A stretch of 64,000 nucleotides of DNA from Haloferax massiliensis (GCF_001368915.1 NZ_CSTE01000002.1:440860-504859), one strand, 5' to 3'. Positions 1-9,286 are shown, counted from the stretch's first letter. Notes: generated by a model from the letters alone, not told the origin. Translations and numbers: made by a program.

Positions 1-22
1 GTGACCCGGAGTGAGAAAAGCG

Positions 23-1804
23 TTACCCGAACTCACGCAGGAAGTCGCCCAATGCCCGTACGAACGTTCTCGCCGTGATCACTGGCGGTGACCGGATCGA
101 CTCGTCGAGCGCGACCTTGATTAGATAGTCCGTCAGCCGCCACAGATTGTAGATCAGCGTCGACAGCGCGAAGTTGCACAGGCGAAGTCGGTAGTCCGTC
201 GACGACGTCTTCGGCATAAAATCCTTGATCGACTTGTACTGGTTCTCGATATCCCAGCGCCGACTGTACCCGTTCACAACACTCGAGATCTCTTCAGGCT
301 CAACGCGGCCCTGGTTCGTTACGAACACCGCGTACTTGCCGTCGGCTTCGTCGTTCGTACTCGGGGCATAGAGGAACTCCGCCTCGTGATGGATCTCGCC
401 GTCGATTCCGAACGGAACATCGTGCTTGACAGCTTCGTCCGCCGTCGGATGCTCCTGAATATCCTGAATCGCCGCTAAATCATCCTCATACGTCGGCACT
501 GGAGAGAGATACGTGAGTCCACGGTCGTGGACCTCTGCGTACACGCGATTGACGTAGAATCCACGGTCGAACATCACTGTATCCAGATCAACGAACTGCT
601 CCGCCCGGTCGAGCAATCGGCTCACCAGGTCTGCCTTTGAGTACGACGGCGAGTCGTCACGCTCCCACGCAGAGTCCTCTTTGACCGGCTCAATGCCGAG
701 GGCGATCGGCGCGTGGTCACCGACTAGGGTGATGGTGGCGTACTTGTAGCCGTGTTTGTACTCGCCGTCTTTCTTGTACCCGCTCACCATCTTCGGGTAG
801 TCTGGCTTCGCGATGCCTGCTTCCTTGTCCTCCCACGGCCAGACGTGGAATTGCTCGTGCGTGATGTCGATGGCTGCAATCTTCTTACGGGAGTCGAAGG
901 GGTCCTCGCCACGAATCGAGTTGATGATGTTTTCCGTCGCGGCGTTAAACGCCGTCATAATCGCGTCCCGAATCTGGTCGATCTCGGGCATCGAGTCCTC
1001 GTCCTCGAAATCTTCGAACGTGAGCTGCCCGTCGGACGCTTCGGGCGTCGCAATCTTCTTGATTGCGCGTAGGAACGTCGAGTCGTCACAGATGAGTTCG
1101 TCGTCGGTGAGCCAGCCGTACTCGGCTTCTGAGTGGGCACTGCCGTTGTTCGCGCAGATACTCGCAAACATATCCAGCATTACCTCGTCGGAGTACGTCT
1201 TGTGGGCTGCTCGGTGCGTGTCGAACTCAGGGATGACGTGTTTGCGAGCGAGCGTCAGCGTCTTCTGGGCCTTCTCCTTCTTGTACTCATTCGCGCTTTG
1301 TGACTCTTCCTCGGTTTCGGCTGGGACTGACGGAACAAGACCTTCCGTGAGGACGTCGTTGTCGAGAGCAACTTGCCGGACGCCAGCAACCGTGCGATTG
1401 AGGACTTCCTGGGTATCCTCGCTGAACTGCGCGTGCGTGTACGAGAGTTGTTGCTGGGTGGGCGTATTCGAGAGATCGGTAATGTCGAGGTGGAAGCTCT
1501 TGACTAAGCTCGGCTCCCGACCGAGCCGTTGCGCTAATTCGTTCTGTGAGATGCCTCGAATCCCCTTGAACAAGAGCGTACGGAACATTTCGTCGGTTCC
1601 AAAGGTCACGCGGTTCTGATCGCGGGCATCCTCAAGGTTGTCGACGGGAATTGATAACTGGCAAATGACGTCCCAGAGGTGGTCTTCACGCTCACAGAGT
1701 GTCTCCGCGTGGACAATGATTGAGTCAGCGACAGCCGACGGGTCAGTCGGCATTGAGCCACCTCCAGGGCGAACCACTCCGATTCTGAGTTGTGGTCGAT
1801 CCAA
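23..1804 (-). CDS. IS4-type DDE transposase
   Basis: The product is a transposase of about 593 aa (576 aa if the internal ATG at 1753 is used) that would catalyse DNA cleavage and strand transfer for an insertion sequence. A DDE-type catalytic set is visible: Asp near residue 313 (AAIDITHEQ), Asp near 411 (MFDRGFY) and Glu near 518. The last lies in a perfect Y-2-R-3-E-6-K signature (YSRRWDIENQYKSIK), typical of the IS4 superfamily. The N-terminal part contains a putative HTH (ISQNELAQRLGREPS). The reading frame is intact, so the element could be active. I could not identify terminal inverted repeats because the left end is at the window edge. The exact IS subgroup is not assigned. Confidence 0.85.
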   Translation of the reverse strand: MDRPQLRIGVVRPGGGSMPTDPSAVADSIIVHAETLCEREDHLWDVICQLSIPVDNLEDARDQNRVTFGTDEMFRTLLFKGIRGISQNELAQRLGREPSLVKSFHLDITDLSNTPTQQQLSYTHAQFSEDTQEVLNRTVAGVRQVALDNDVLTEGLVPSVPAETEEESQSANEYKKEKAQKTLTLARKHVIPEFDTHRAAHKTYSDEVMLDMFASICANNGSAHSEAEYGWLTDDELICDDSTFLRAIKKIATPEASDGQLTFEDFEDEDSMPEIDQIRDAIMTAFNAATENIINSIRGEDPFDSRKKIAAIDITHEQFHVWPWEDKEAGIAKPDYPKMVSGYKKDGEYKHGYKYATITLVGDHAPIALGIEPVKEDSAWERDDSPSYSKADLVSRLLDRAEQFVDLDTVMFDRGFYVNRVYAEVHDRGLTYLSPVPTYEDDLAAIQDIQEHPTADEAVKHDVPFGIDGEIHHEAEFLYAPSTNDEADGKYAVFVTNQGRVEPEEISSVVNGYSRRWDIENQYKSIKDFMPKTSSTDYRLRLCNFALSTLIYNLWRLTDYLIKVALDESIRSPPVITARTFVRALGDFLREFG

Positions 1805-2017
1805 TGCTGGAGTAATTCTGTATAGACGTATCTGCTGAGTAGGAGCAAAGAACAGTATAGAATAGAGTAAAAATGTAGTTGAGCATCGTCGTCGATTATC
1901 TGCCCTAAGCTTGTATCGAGAGACATATCAAGGGATATGCGCGCTGTACTTAGAGAATCGGTTGTAGCCACAATTCGATATAGGTCAAAAATCAGTTTGA
2001 ATCAAATTCCGGTTGGG

Positions 2018-2024
2018 TTTATAG
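2018..2024 (+). promoter_or_regulatory. TATA-like box before the winged-helix gene
   Basis: The AT-rich box TTTATAG lies 26-32 bases before the ATG at 2050. That is the spacing expected for a leaderless archaeal transcript starting at or next to the start codon. Confidence 0.5.
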
Positions 2025-2049
2025 TGATGTGGGGAGAACAGGGTGTACG

Positions 2050-2598
2050 ATGGGCTTGGACGAACTCGAGGCGTTTCTTCGGAAGAAGGGTGCGGCGGAA
2101 CTCGTTACAGAGATCGGGACGGGAACAGCGACGTTCAACGCGCTCGTCGACGCGGTTGCGGTAAGTGGATCGACGGTCTCCTCGCGACTCTCAGAAGGCG
2201 TTGATCACGACGTGTTCACGGTGAGTCATAGGCCGACCGAGCACGGGACAGAGAAGCGGTATGCACTCACGATTCTTGGGCGTCGGATCTATGATTGGGC
2301 AGCGCAGACGGAATTCGAGCGGAAAGTGCGAGAGCTCCGGCGACGTCGCCACGAGCGGGATACAGCATTCGAGCGGATGGTTGGGAAGATCAATCGTGAC
2401 ATGGAACTCCGCAAGATGGTCGCCGATTCGGAACCCGTGGACGACCAGGATGTTGTCCTTCCCGAAGGGGCGTCTTTAGTGCCGAAGATGGCATCAGAAG
2501 AGGAACTTCGTGAAGCCAAATACGAACGGATGGAAGCGAATCTCAAGCCACTAGAAGAACTCGAGGACGCCGATGGGACGGGAGAGGACAGCGACTGA
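2050..2598 (+). CDS. winged-helix DNA-binding protein
   Basis: This 182-aa acidic protein has an N-terminal winged-helix fold. A helix-turn-helix is visible around residues 20-50 (TATFNALVDAVAVSGSTVSSRL), followed by a wing with RYALTILGRRIYDW near residues 70-85. This arrangement resembles HxlR/MarR-like or haloarchaeal transcriptional regulators. The C-terminal half is charged and probably helical. The ATG at 2050 is preferred over upstream starts because the TATA-like box fits leaderless transcription from it. It lies beside a transposase and may regulate nearby accessory genes, but no target can be inferred from the sequence. Confidence 0.7.
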   Translation: MGLDELEAFLRKKGAAELVTEIGTGTATFNALVDAVAVSGSTVSSRLSEGVDHDVFTVSHRPTEHGTEKRYALTILGRRIYDWAAQTEFERKVRELRRRRHERDTAFERMVGKINRDMELRKMVADSEPVDDQDVVLPEGASLVPKMASEEELREAKYERMEANLKPLEELEDADGTGEDSD

Positions 2599-2985
2599 GA
2601 CAAACGATTTATACCGGCTCGGCTATCTCTTGTGAGATCCTCAGCCACAAATGGAACTGTCTCAGCTGACGGTTCAGGGCAGGAAGCACACCAAACAGAC
2701 CTTCCACCGTCTTATGGCTCATGAGCCACGAGATGGTCTATATTTTAAGTAGTTTATTATGATATCAACTTCTTCTTATAACTCGGAACCTAGTCAACCG
2801 AAATAGAGGGAATATTTTCATGTGGCTTTATTGAAATCCTCAATAGCCAACAATTCTTGGCGCTCGACCGCTCAGCACAGGTAAAAACGCATCTGTTGAA
2901 GATGAGAGAGGATAACCCCGAAATCAACCACTCACTGATGTAAAATACGACAATGGCCGTTACCTCGCCGCCGGCAAGTCTGGGT
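2599..2985. other. AT-rich intergenic segment with hairpins
   Basis: I see no gene in this stretch of low GC content. It contains a perfect 14-nt palindrome at 2715-2728 (TGGCTCATGAGCCA) and a longer hairpin at about 2824-2848 (TATTGA and TCAATA arms extended by GGC/GCC). The hairpin may be a terminator or a remnant mobile-element end. Confidence 0.4.
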
Positions 2986-3690
2986 TCAAATCCGAATCCT
3001 TTGCAACCAGTCAGTCACTTCAGCCCTGACCTCCTCTCTCCGATCCTCCTTGATTGCGAGGTAAACACCATCTCTCTCCAATCCGCCCCTTGTGGAGAAA
3101 CCCTCCCGTACATCGGCATTGGGACAGCGGTCTTCTATCGTTTGAAAGCTACTCCCGACCCCATACCCCCCATTCGTATTGAAGGGGACCACATTTTTCC
3201 CGCCTAAATCGTGTTCTCTCAGAAAGGTCTTCATCGGCGGCGGCAACTGCATATCCCACGTCGGGGCACCGAAAAACACGGTGTCGTACGCCCCGATATC
3301 CTCAACTAGGCATTGGAGAGGCGGAGTATAGCCAGCTTCGTTTTCTTCGTCTACCTGGGATACGAGCGTGTCGTAATCTACGGGGTACGGTTCTGCCGGC
3401 AAAACTTCGAACAGCTCTCCACCCACTTCTTCCCGAATCATTTCAGCGACAGCCTGGGTGTTTTCCGTACGAGAGAAAAACACGATCAGTACACGATTCT
3501 CGTCGGTACTTTGGGGAGTCTCGTCCTCACTTTGGGGAGGTGTATTCTGCTCTTCCGTCTCGGAGCTGCTCCCGTCTAAGCATCCCGCGAGTAAGCCACT
3601 TCCTGCCACTGCTGCTGCCCCTAGCAAATTACGCCGACTCGTTCTATCGTTCTCTGACTCGTCCGAGGTGGGTGGGGTATTCTCTCTCAT
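2986..3690 (-). CDS. Tat-exported flavodoxin-like lipoprotein
   Basis: This 234-aa protein has a twin-arginine signal (SRRNLLG, Arg19-Arg20) followed by a lipobox ending at Cys37 (LLAGC). It should therefore be exported folded and lipid-anchored outside the membrane. After a low-complexity acidic linker (residues 40-65), a flavodoxin fold begins at RVLIVFFSRTENTQAVAEMI, whose S-R-T-x-N-T loop would hold the FMN phosphate. FFGAPTWDMQLPPPMKTFL is typical of flavodoxins of the Flavodoxin_4 type. Export with bound FMN via Tat fits the family. The gene lies just upstream of the aldo/keto reductase cluster on the same strand, so a redox role is plausible; the electron partner is unknown. Confidence 0.8.
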   Translation of the reverse strand: MRENTPPTSDESENDRTSRRNLLGAAAVAGSGLLAGCLDGSSSETEEQNTPPQSEDETPQSTDENRVLIVFFSRTENTQAVAEMIREEVGGELFEVLPAEPYPVDYDTLVSQVDEENEAGYTPPLQCLVEDIGAYDTVFFGAPTWDMQLPPPMKTFLREHDLGGKNVVPFNTNGGYGVGSSFQTIEDRCPNADVREGFSTRGGLERDGVYLAIKEDRREEVRAEVTDWLQRIRI

Positions 3691-3724
3691 TTTTGGGTGA
3701 CTGAGGCCTCATTTCACCGAGGCT

Positions 3725-4738
3725 TTAGTTGGCCTGCGACCCGGGGACGGGAGCCCCAGCAATCGGGAGGGGTTCGTACGGCTCTTCGAGGTATTCGAGA
3801 TCCGAATCCGACAGGTCGATTTCCAGCGCTTCGACAGCTTGTTCGAGATGTTCGACACTCGTGGTGCCGACAATCGGTGCATCGACAACATCCTGATGGA
3901 GCAGCCACGCCAACGAGAGTTGCGCCATCGTCACGCCTTTCTCCGCAGCGAGTTCCTCGACGCGCTCGTTGACAGCCGGGCCACCGCCCATCCGGTACTC
4001 CTCGTGTGTCTCGGTGAGCTCTTCACCGCGAGTCGTTGCAGTCATCTCCTCGTGGGGGCGGGTGAGATATCCTTGGGCCAGTGGACTCCACGGGATAACG
4101 CCGATGTCTTCTTTCTCGCAGAAGGGGAACATCTCTCGTTCGCCCTCGCGGTAGACGAGGTTGTAGTGGTCCTGCATCGTCACGAACTGTTCGAGATCCA
4201 GGTGCTCGCTGGTGTACACCGCCTCGGCGAACTGGTGAGTCCACATCGACGACGCGCCGATGTATCGCACCTTCCCGCGTCGAACTGCGTCATCAAGGGC
4301 ACGCAGCGTTTGCTCGATGGGTGTCTCGTAGTCCCACCGGTGGATCTGGTAGAGGTCAATGGTATCCATCCCCAGTCGGTCTAGCGAATTCTCCAGTTCC
4401 TGTTCGACAGTCTTCCGGGAGAGTCCCGACGCGTTCGGGTGCGGTTCGTCTGCATCGGAGAAGAGGTTCGTGGGGAAGTAGCATTTCGTGGCGACGACCT
4501 GTTCGTCGCGGTCGTACTCTCCGAGAACGTCCCCGATGATTTCCTCGGACTCCCCGTTCGAGTACGCATTCGCCGTGTCGAAGAAGTTGATGCCGAGGTC
4601 AATCGCGCGTTCGATGATCTCGCGCGAGCCCTCCTCGTCAAGTGTCCAGTCGTGAAGGTCGCTCACGCCGAAACTCATCCCGCCAAGACAGAGGCGACTG
4701 ACCTTCATTCCGGTCGAACCGAGGGTCGTGTATTCCAT
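3725..4738 (-). CDS. aldo/keto reductase (class I, YhdN/Tas-like)
   Basis: This protein of about 337 aa reduces aldehydes or ketones with NADPH in a TIM-barrel fold. The catalytic set is visible: Asp and Tyr in FFDTANAYSNGESEEIIG, Lys in VVATKCYFP and His in LYQIHRWD. The start MEYTTLGSTG is chosen because the alignable barrel begins there; the adjacent ATG at 4741 would add one Met, and a 31-residue upstream extension looks non-coding. It is the closest member of a redox-enzyme cluster with a second reductase at 4878-5729. A motif centred on GTTTAAGT 63-72 bases upstream recurs before that second gene. The physiological substrate cannot be read from sequence. Confidence 0.88.
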   Translation of the reverse strand: MEYTTLGSTGMKVSRLCLGGMSFGVSDLHDWTLDEEGSREIIERAIDLGINFFDTANAYSNGESEEIIGDVLGEYDRDEQVVATKCYFPTNLFSDADEPHPNASGLSRKTVEQELENSLDRLGMDTIDLYQIHRWDYETPIEQTLRALDDAVRRGKVRYIGASSMWTHQFAEAVYTSEHLDLEQFVTMQDHYNLVYREGEREMFPFCEKEDIGVIPWSPLAQGYLTRPHEEMTATTRGEELTETHEEYRMGGGPAVNERVEELAAEKGVTMAQLSLAWLLHQDVVDAPIVGTTSVEHLEQAVEALEIDLSDSDLEYLEEPYEPLPIAGAPVPGSQAN

Positions 4739-4800
4739 CATCGTGCTCAGTTTGAACAAAGGAGGTGAATCGCTTGGGTGTGATGCTAACGAAATACCGC

Positions 4801-4810
4801 GTTTAAGTAC
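4801..4810 (-). promoter_or_regulatory. shared upstream motif, copy 1 (AKR gene at 3725)
   Basis: The sequence ACCGCGTTTAAGTAC lies about 63-72 bases before the reductase start. A near-identical ACCGTGTTTAAGTGC lies about 68-77 bases before the next reductase. The TTTAA core could be the TATA element (minus strand ACTTAAAC), and the flanking shared bases could be a common BRE or operator. Confidence 0.45.
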
Positions 4811-4877
4811 GCGCGTGACCGATGCGTACTGCAACCACGTTGGTCCTGACTAAGGGGATCGCTCCTGTAATCGAGAC

Positions 4878-5729
4878 TTAGGTCTCGCGCTCAGCTTCTC
4901 CCAGCCGTTTCACCATTTCAGGGTCTCGGTGGTCGAAGAACTGACTTTCGCCTTCGTCCAGTTCCGAGATCGTCTCCATTTCCTCTGAGGTGAGCTCGAA
5001 GTCGAACACGTCGAAATTCTCGGCGATCCGCTCCGTGTGGACTGACTTCGGAATGGCGACGATGTCGCGCTGAATGAACCATCGCAGCGTCACCTGTGCA
5101 GCAGATTTCCCGTGGCGGTCCCCAATCGTGGTCAGCACGTCGTGCTCGAAGATGTTGTTCTGGCCTTCGGCGAACGGCCCCCACGACTCGTGTTGGATGT
5201 CGTGTTCGTCGAGGAATGCTGCATCCTCGGTTCGCTGGTAGAAGGGATGGGTCTCAATCTGATTCACTGCCGGGACGACATCGTTGTGGACCATGAGGTC
5301 CATCACGCGGTCGGGGTGGAAGTTGCTGACCCCAATGGCCCTGATCTTGCCGTCCTCGTAGAGGTCTTCCATGGCCTGCCACGAGCAGTGGACATCTCCG
5401 TAGGGCTGATGTATCAGAAACAGGTCGAGGTAGTCGAGGCCTAGTCGGTCCAGCGACCGCTCGAACGCGTCCAACGTAGCCTCGTAGCCGGTGTCCTGCA
5501 CCCAGAGTTTTGACGTAATGAACACCTCGTCTCGCGGCACGTCGCTCTTCTCGATTGCCCGCCCGACCGCCTCCTCGTTCTCATACGACGCCGCAGTATC
5601 GATGAGTCGATACCCTGTTTCGAGGGCTTCCGAAACACTTCGTTCGCACTCGTCGAGGTCCTCGATCTGATACGTGCCGAATCCGAGAATCGGCATCTCC
5701 ACACCGTTGTTGAGTTCGACTGTCTTCAT
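4878..5729 (-). CDS. aldo/keto reductase (2,5-diketo-gluconate reductase-like)
   Basis: This 283-aa NADPH-dependent reductase is of the AKR5-like branch. The catalytic tetrad is complete: Asp and Tyr in [18 protein letters not shown], Lys in FITSKLWV and His in [11 protein letters not shown]-terminal cofactor-binding residues appear around [20 protein letters not shown]. Length matches the family (270-290 aa). It is about 140 bases upstream of the other reductase on the same strand but has its own promoter-like motif, so the two are probably co-regulated separate units. It belongs to a different AKR subgroup from its neighbour, so this is not a recent tandem duplication. Confidence 0.9.
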   Translation of the reverse strand: MKTVELNNGVEMPILGFGTYQIEDLDECERSVSEALETGYRLIDTAASYENEEAVGRAIEKSDVPRDEVFITSKLWVQDTGYEATLDAFERSLDRLGLDYLDLFLIHQPYGDVHCSWQAMEDLYEDGKIRAIGVSNFHPDRVMDLMVHNDVVPAVNQIETHPFYQRTEDAAFLDEHDIQHESWGPFAEGQNNIFEHDVLTTIGDRHGKSAAQVTLRWFIQRDIVAIPKSVHTERIAENFDVFDFELTSEEMETISELDEGESQFFDHRDPEMVKRLGEAERET

Positions 5730-5796
5730 AGTAGGTCTCTGTCTACTAGATACGAGGGACTACGGGCAGATAGTGACGGCGCTAATTGGAAACCGT

Positions 5797-5806
5797 GTTT
5801 AAGTGC
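5797..5806 (-). promoter_or_regulatory. shared upstream motif, copy 2 (AKR gene at 4878)
   Basis: This is the second copy of the GTTTAAGT-centred motif (ACCGTGTTTAAGTGC). It lies about 68-77 bases before the start at 5729, at nearly the same distance as copy 1 from its gene. Confidence 0.45.
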
Positions 5807-5889
5807 TCGAGACTTTATTGGAACCCACAGAATATGATACGTACGGCACGTGAGATACAGAGAGTGTTGTCAGCACGTGATTTCGGTTC

Positions 5890-5913
5890 GTTTCGCATAT
5901 TTAGTTGCGAAAC
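5890..5913. repeat. 8-bp perfect inverted repeat
   Basis: The arms GTTTCGCA and TGCGAAAC flank an 8-nt AT-rich spacer. It lies between the cupin gene end (5986) and the reductase start (5729). It could be an operator or a transcript-ending hairpin for the SDR-cupin unit; no T-tract follows on the minus strand. Two direct GCACGTGA copies lie nearby at 5846-5853 and 5873-5880. Confidence 0.4.
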
Positions 5914-5985
5914 AGCCGTTTAGTAGAGAAGTGCTGATGTACCCTGTTATCCTCGGAATTCACCGCGAACTGGTCTAACGAATCG

Positions 5986-6384
5986 TCAATCTGGCTGGTA
6001 CTGCTCGTCAGTAACCCGTTCCATCCACTCAACGACCTCGCCCTCTTGTTGCTCTTGGATGGCGATGTGCCTCATAGCCTTCTCTGGCGTTGCACCGTGC
6101 CAGTGTTTCTCGCCCGGCGGGAACCAGACCACGTCACCCGAACGGACTTGCTCTATCGATCCGCCTTCGCTCTGCACGAGGCCGCAACCGGATGTCACGA
6201 TTAGGGTTTGGCCCAGCGGATGAGTGTGCCACGCAGTGCGAGCACCAGGTTCAAACGTGACGTTCGCCCCAACTGCGCGGGCTTGGTCGTGCGAGTCGAA
6301 CAATGGATCGATTCGAACGTCACCTGTAAAGTACTCCTCAGGGCCTTCAGTAGAAGGTAGCGAACAGCCCCTCTGAATATCCAT
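5986..6384 (-). CDS. small cupin-domain protein
   Basis: This 132-aa single-domain cupin has both conserved motifs. Motif 1 is around [17 protein letters not shown] and motif 2 around [15 protein letters not shown], giving His residues that would bind a metal. Such small cupins in carbonyl or quinone-related clusters are often annotated as carboxymuconolactone-decarboxylase-associated cupins; no reaction can be assigned. The gene starts 17 bases after the SDR stop on the same strand, so the two are very probably co-transcribed. Length is typical for the family. Confidence 0.82.
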   Translation of the reverse strand: MDIQRGCSLPSTEGPEEYFTGDVRIDPLFDSHDQARAVGANVTFEPGARTAWHTHPLGQTLIVTSGCGLVQSEGGSIEQVRSGDVVWFPPGEKHWHGATPEKAMRHIAIQEQQEGEVVEWMERVTDEQYQPD

Positions 6385-6401
6385 TAATTCGTCACCTCTC
6401 G

Positions 6402-7169
6402 TTAAGGTTGTACCTGATCAGTCGGACGGACGAGTACTTCGTTGATGTCCACATGGGCAGGTTGTGAGACGACAAATGTGATCGTCCGAGCGATGTCATC
6501 CGGTTGAAGTGGGCGCATCGACTCACCGAGTTTCTCGATCTGCTCTTTGATCTCCTCATCGGCAATGGATTCCGGGAGTTCTGTGGCGACCGATCCTGGC
6601 TCGATTGTCGCCACCCGAATTCCCTCCGCCGCAACATCCAGCCGGAGTGAATCGCCGAACATCTTCACACCAGCCTTCGTCGCGTTGTAGTGCGACCCGT
6701 TCTCCATCAGGAACCGTCCGACGACCGAGGAGAGATTGACAATGTGGCCACTCTCTTGCTCCAGCATCGTCGGAATGACGGCGTGGGTGAGTTTAACGAG
6801 GCCACCGAGATTGACGTCGATTGTCGTCTGAAGGGTCTCTCGATCCACGTCCGCGATGTGACTGAGGGGCATCAATCCTGCGTTGTTCACGAGAATGTCG
6901 ATGCGACCGTACTCGTCGAGTGTCGCGTCAACGAGTGCGTCGATGTCCTCGTCGTCCGTAATATCGGTCGGGACGACGAGTGCGTCCCCATCTTCCGCTT
7001 CAATCTGGCTTTGGAGCTCCTGTAGTTCGTTCTCGCGCCGTGCAGCAACAACAACTCTTGCACCACGGGATGCGAGGGCTTTCGCGGTTGCTTCGCCAAT
7101 CCCGGACGAGGCACCAGTGACAATCGCAATCTGTCCACCCAGTTCGGAACCAAAGTCGGCTGACATCAC
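6402..7169 (-). CDS. short-chain dehydrogenase/reductase
   Basis: This 255-aa classical SDR uses NAD(P)H to reduce or oxidise carbonyl/alcohol groups. It shows the glycine-rich dinucleotide motif TGASSGIG near residue 19, the NNAG motif, catalytic Ser in VNLSSVVG and the YxxxK motif in [16 protein letters not shown] after the second strand ([11 protein letters not shown]) suggests NADP preference. Start ATG at 7169 (MMSADFG, or the next Met) places the Rossmann motif at the usual distance. It heads a two-gene unit with the cupin. Two HTH regulators encoded directly upstream are candidate controllers. Confidence 0.9.
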   Translation of the reverse strand: MMSADFGSELGGQIAIVTGASSGIGEATAKALASRGARVVVAARRENELQELQSQIEAEDGDALVVPTDITDDEDIDALVDATLDEYGRIDILVNNAGLMPLSHIADVDRETLQTTIDVNLGGLVKLTHAVIPTMLEQESGHIVNLSSVVGRFLMENGSHYNATKAGVKMFGDSLRLDVAAEGIRVATIEPGSVATELPESIADEEIKEQIEKLGESMRPLQPDDIARTITFVVSQPAHVDINEVLVRPTDQVQP

Positions 7170-7221
7170 TTGAACAGAGGCCCGCGACGGGGGAGACGTT
7201 GATGCTATATGGAAAGGGTAT

Positions 7222-7881
7222 TTATGTAGTGGGGACGTCGAGTGAGGAGGTCAGGAGTTGGCGCTCGCCGCGACGGAGGAGCGCGGAGAGAGAGGGTTGT
7301 GAGATGCCGAGTTCCTCGGCGAGCTCCTCCGCTGTGACTTGCCGTGTGCTCTCATAGTATCCACGGGAGACGGCGAGCGATAGTGCTTCGCGTTGACGTT
7401 CGGTCAATCCATCCTGTAGGAAGTCGTCGGATTCGGAGGAGTTCGGTGTAATAGAGATGAGATCGAGTGAAATTCCATTCTCTTCCAACGTCGTACGGAA
7501 TTCGGTGAACGTCTCGTGGTCTTTGAACACCTTCGTCTCGCGCCAGCCGTCCGGCGTTATGATCGTTGATTTCATCTTGGCGACTCCAGAGCGACCATCG
7601 TCGAGCGAAGCAAACGGCGTATCCGCAAGTTCAACATGGAGTTCGTAGACGGCTTCACCGTCTGTTTCTCCAAGTGGGGTAATTTCTTTGACCTCTTCGA
7701 GAGTTTCGAGATCTTCCGCGGAGACCTCATTTGCAGTGTCTATTTCGACAACAAAGGTTTGGATATTAGGTTGGAGGCAGAGCGCGTGCGTACAGGTGAT
7801 CTCGTCCGGCTGGAGTTCCGTTGTGATACTAACGAGTGGAAGGGACGACGACCGGAGGAAAAATTCCGCTGTGACGGTCAT
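7222..7881 (-). CDS. Bat-type HTH regulator, paralogue A
   Basis: This 219-aa protein ends in an HTH domain typical of haloarchaeal bacterioopsin-activator-like regulators (GLTERQREALSLAVSRGYYES, then AEELAEELGISQPSLSALLRRGERQLL, about residues 155-210). The N-terminal 150 residues form a sensor-like region without transmembrane segments (FFLRSSSLPLVSITTELQPDEI). The same overall layout, including LPLVSIT near the start, TPDGW in the middle and ISLDLISIT before the HTH, recurs in the gene at 8067-8750, so the two are tandem paralogues. Such regulators commonly control adjacent metabolic genes, here plausibly the SDR-cupin pair and the reductases; this is inference. Confidence 0.85.
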   Translation of the reverse strand: MTVTAEFFLRSSSLPLVSITTELQPDEITCTHALCLQPNIQTFVVEIDTANEVSAEDLETLEEVKEITPLGETDGEAVYELHVELADTPFASLDDGRSGVAKMKSTIITPDGWRETKVFKDHETFTEFRTTLEENGISLDLISITPNSSESDDFLQDGLTERQREALSLAVSRGYYESTRQVTAEELAEELGISQPSLSALLRRGERQLLTSSLDVPTT

Positions 7882-8066
7882 AACGCAGGAGTACGAGCTA
7901 CGATGAGTTAACAGTCCGGATTATCGGAGTGCACTACTATCGGTACCGAAGTAGACCTGTTGGTGCTGAACAAGTCCTTATCATTGAGTAGTTTGTTCCC
8001 CTCACAGTAGGTGCCGAACCAGTTAACGGATTCGCGCTCTGTATGCAGCAGGGCCGCGAGAGCATG

Positions 8067-8750
8067 TTACCGATTGAGGGTTTCAACAGATCCGTGCTCC
8101 TGTGTTTGGAGCGCCGAAGAGAGAAGCTGACGCTCACCTCGCCTGAGGAGTCTCGATAACGAGGGTTGTGAGATGCCGAGCTCCTCAGCAAGTTCCTCGG
8201 TCGATGTCTGGCGCGGGCTCTCATAGTAGCCACGGGAGAGCGCGAGTGTCAACGCCTCGTGTTGCCGTTCAGTCAACCCAAACGGGAGGGCGTCGTCAGA
8301 TGCAGCGGAAGTGGAGGTCATCGAGATGAGATCGAGCGAGAGGCCGTAGTTCTCACAACGGGTCCGGGACTCCATGAACGCATCGCGGTCCTTGTACACT
8401 TTCTTCTCGTACCACCCGTCCGGTGTGACGACGGTCGGTTCGAGCTTTGCTGCTACAGAACTGCCCCCGTTGAATACCTGCGAGATCGAGTCGGCAAGAT
8501 CAATGGTAAGGTTGTGGACTGTTTGCTCGCCCGCGTAGCCAATCGTTGTCGCCTCTGAAACTTCGTTTAGGGCTTCCAAGTCGGCTTCTGAGACGTTGAC
8601 CTCTGAATCTATTTTGACGATGAACATCCGGGCGTCCTGTTCGAAACAGAGTCCGTGAACGCACTCAATTTGGTCTGGCGGGAGTCTCTCAGTGATACTG
8701 ACCAATGGGAGAGAAGGTGAACTAAGACAAAACTCAGTCGTAATTGTCAT
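8067..8750 (-). CDS. Bat-type HTH regulator, paralogue B
   Basis: This 227-aa paralogue of the protein at 7222-7881 shares the layout end to end: LPLVSITERLPPDQIECVHG at the N-terminus, VVTPDGWYEKKVYKD in the middle, LSLDLISMT, then the HTH with GLTERQHEALTLALSRGYYES and LAEELGISQPSLSRLLRRG. The HTH recognition helices are almost identical (ISQPSLS in both), so the two proteins may bind related sites. The N-terminal sensor halves differ more, which suggests different signals. The two genes are separated by about 185 bases, so they probably have separate promoters. Confidence 0.85.
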   Translation of the reverse strand: MTITTEFCLSSPSLPLVSITERLPPDQIECVHGLCFEQDARMFIVKIDSEVNVSEADLEALNEVSEATTIGYAGEQTVHNLTIDLADSISQVFNGGSSVAAKLEPTVVTPDGWYEKKVYKDRDAFMESRTRCENYGLSLDLISMTSTSAASDDALPFGLTERQHEALTLALSRGYYESPRQTSTEELAEELGISQPSLSRLLRRGERQLLSSALQTQEHGSVETLNR

Positions 8751-9286
8751 ACATGGACTTATGCTTCACCGGTAGTTAACGTTCGGGGCTCCCGAGTTTA
8801 CAGGGACTCCTCCAGCAGGAGATGGTCTGGGCAATACCCCACCTTCCTCTAGAACAAATCAGTCGATCCGACGCTCGGCGCGTTGAGTACAGCATCAGCG
8901 ACCCCGCAATGACTGAACCGTCTCACGGTTCATGAACGCTGAGGCGGTTCAGAAAGAACACTGCATTGTATCCCTGATTACTCTTGAGTCCGGTAAACCG
9001 AGGTTCACTCGCTGTCTCGGCGTCGTTCGGCGATGTTACTCTTGAGTATGGAGTGAGCACCCCCTCTCGCTACGCACTGGAGTAGCTCGAAATATGATCT
9101 AAGTGTTGCCCAGTTGGTGGTTTGTAGAAATCCAAACGCAGAATCTGTGTTTCCACCGCAAATCGGATTTCATATCGCGCCATTTGATTTATTAGTGCGA
9201 GAGGCCGGTTCTGGTACTCCCTCGGCCGTTCTCACGCTCCGACACGCGGGCCTAGGGTCATTATCGTGTCACTCGTATCACACCGT
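8751..9286. other. intergenic segment with direct repeat
   Basis: I see no convincing gene here. It contains two direct copies of TTACTCTTGAGT (8977-8988 and 9036-9047), each with a TACTC/GAGT dyad, about 48 bases apart. It marks the change from the lower-GC accessory stretch to GC-rich core DNA. Confidence 0.45.

Noticed and set aside
2953..3207. 84-aa frame over the flavodoxin gene
   Set aside because: It lies antisense to a well-supported Tat-exported flavodoxin.
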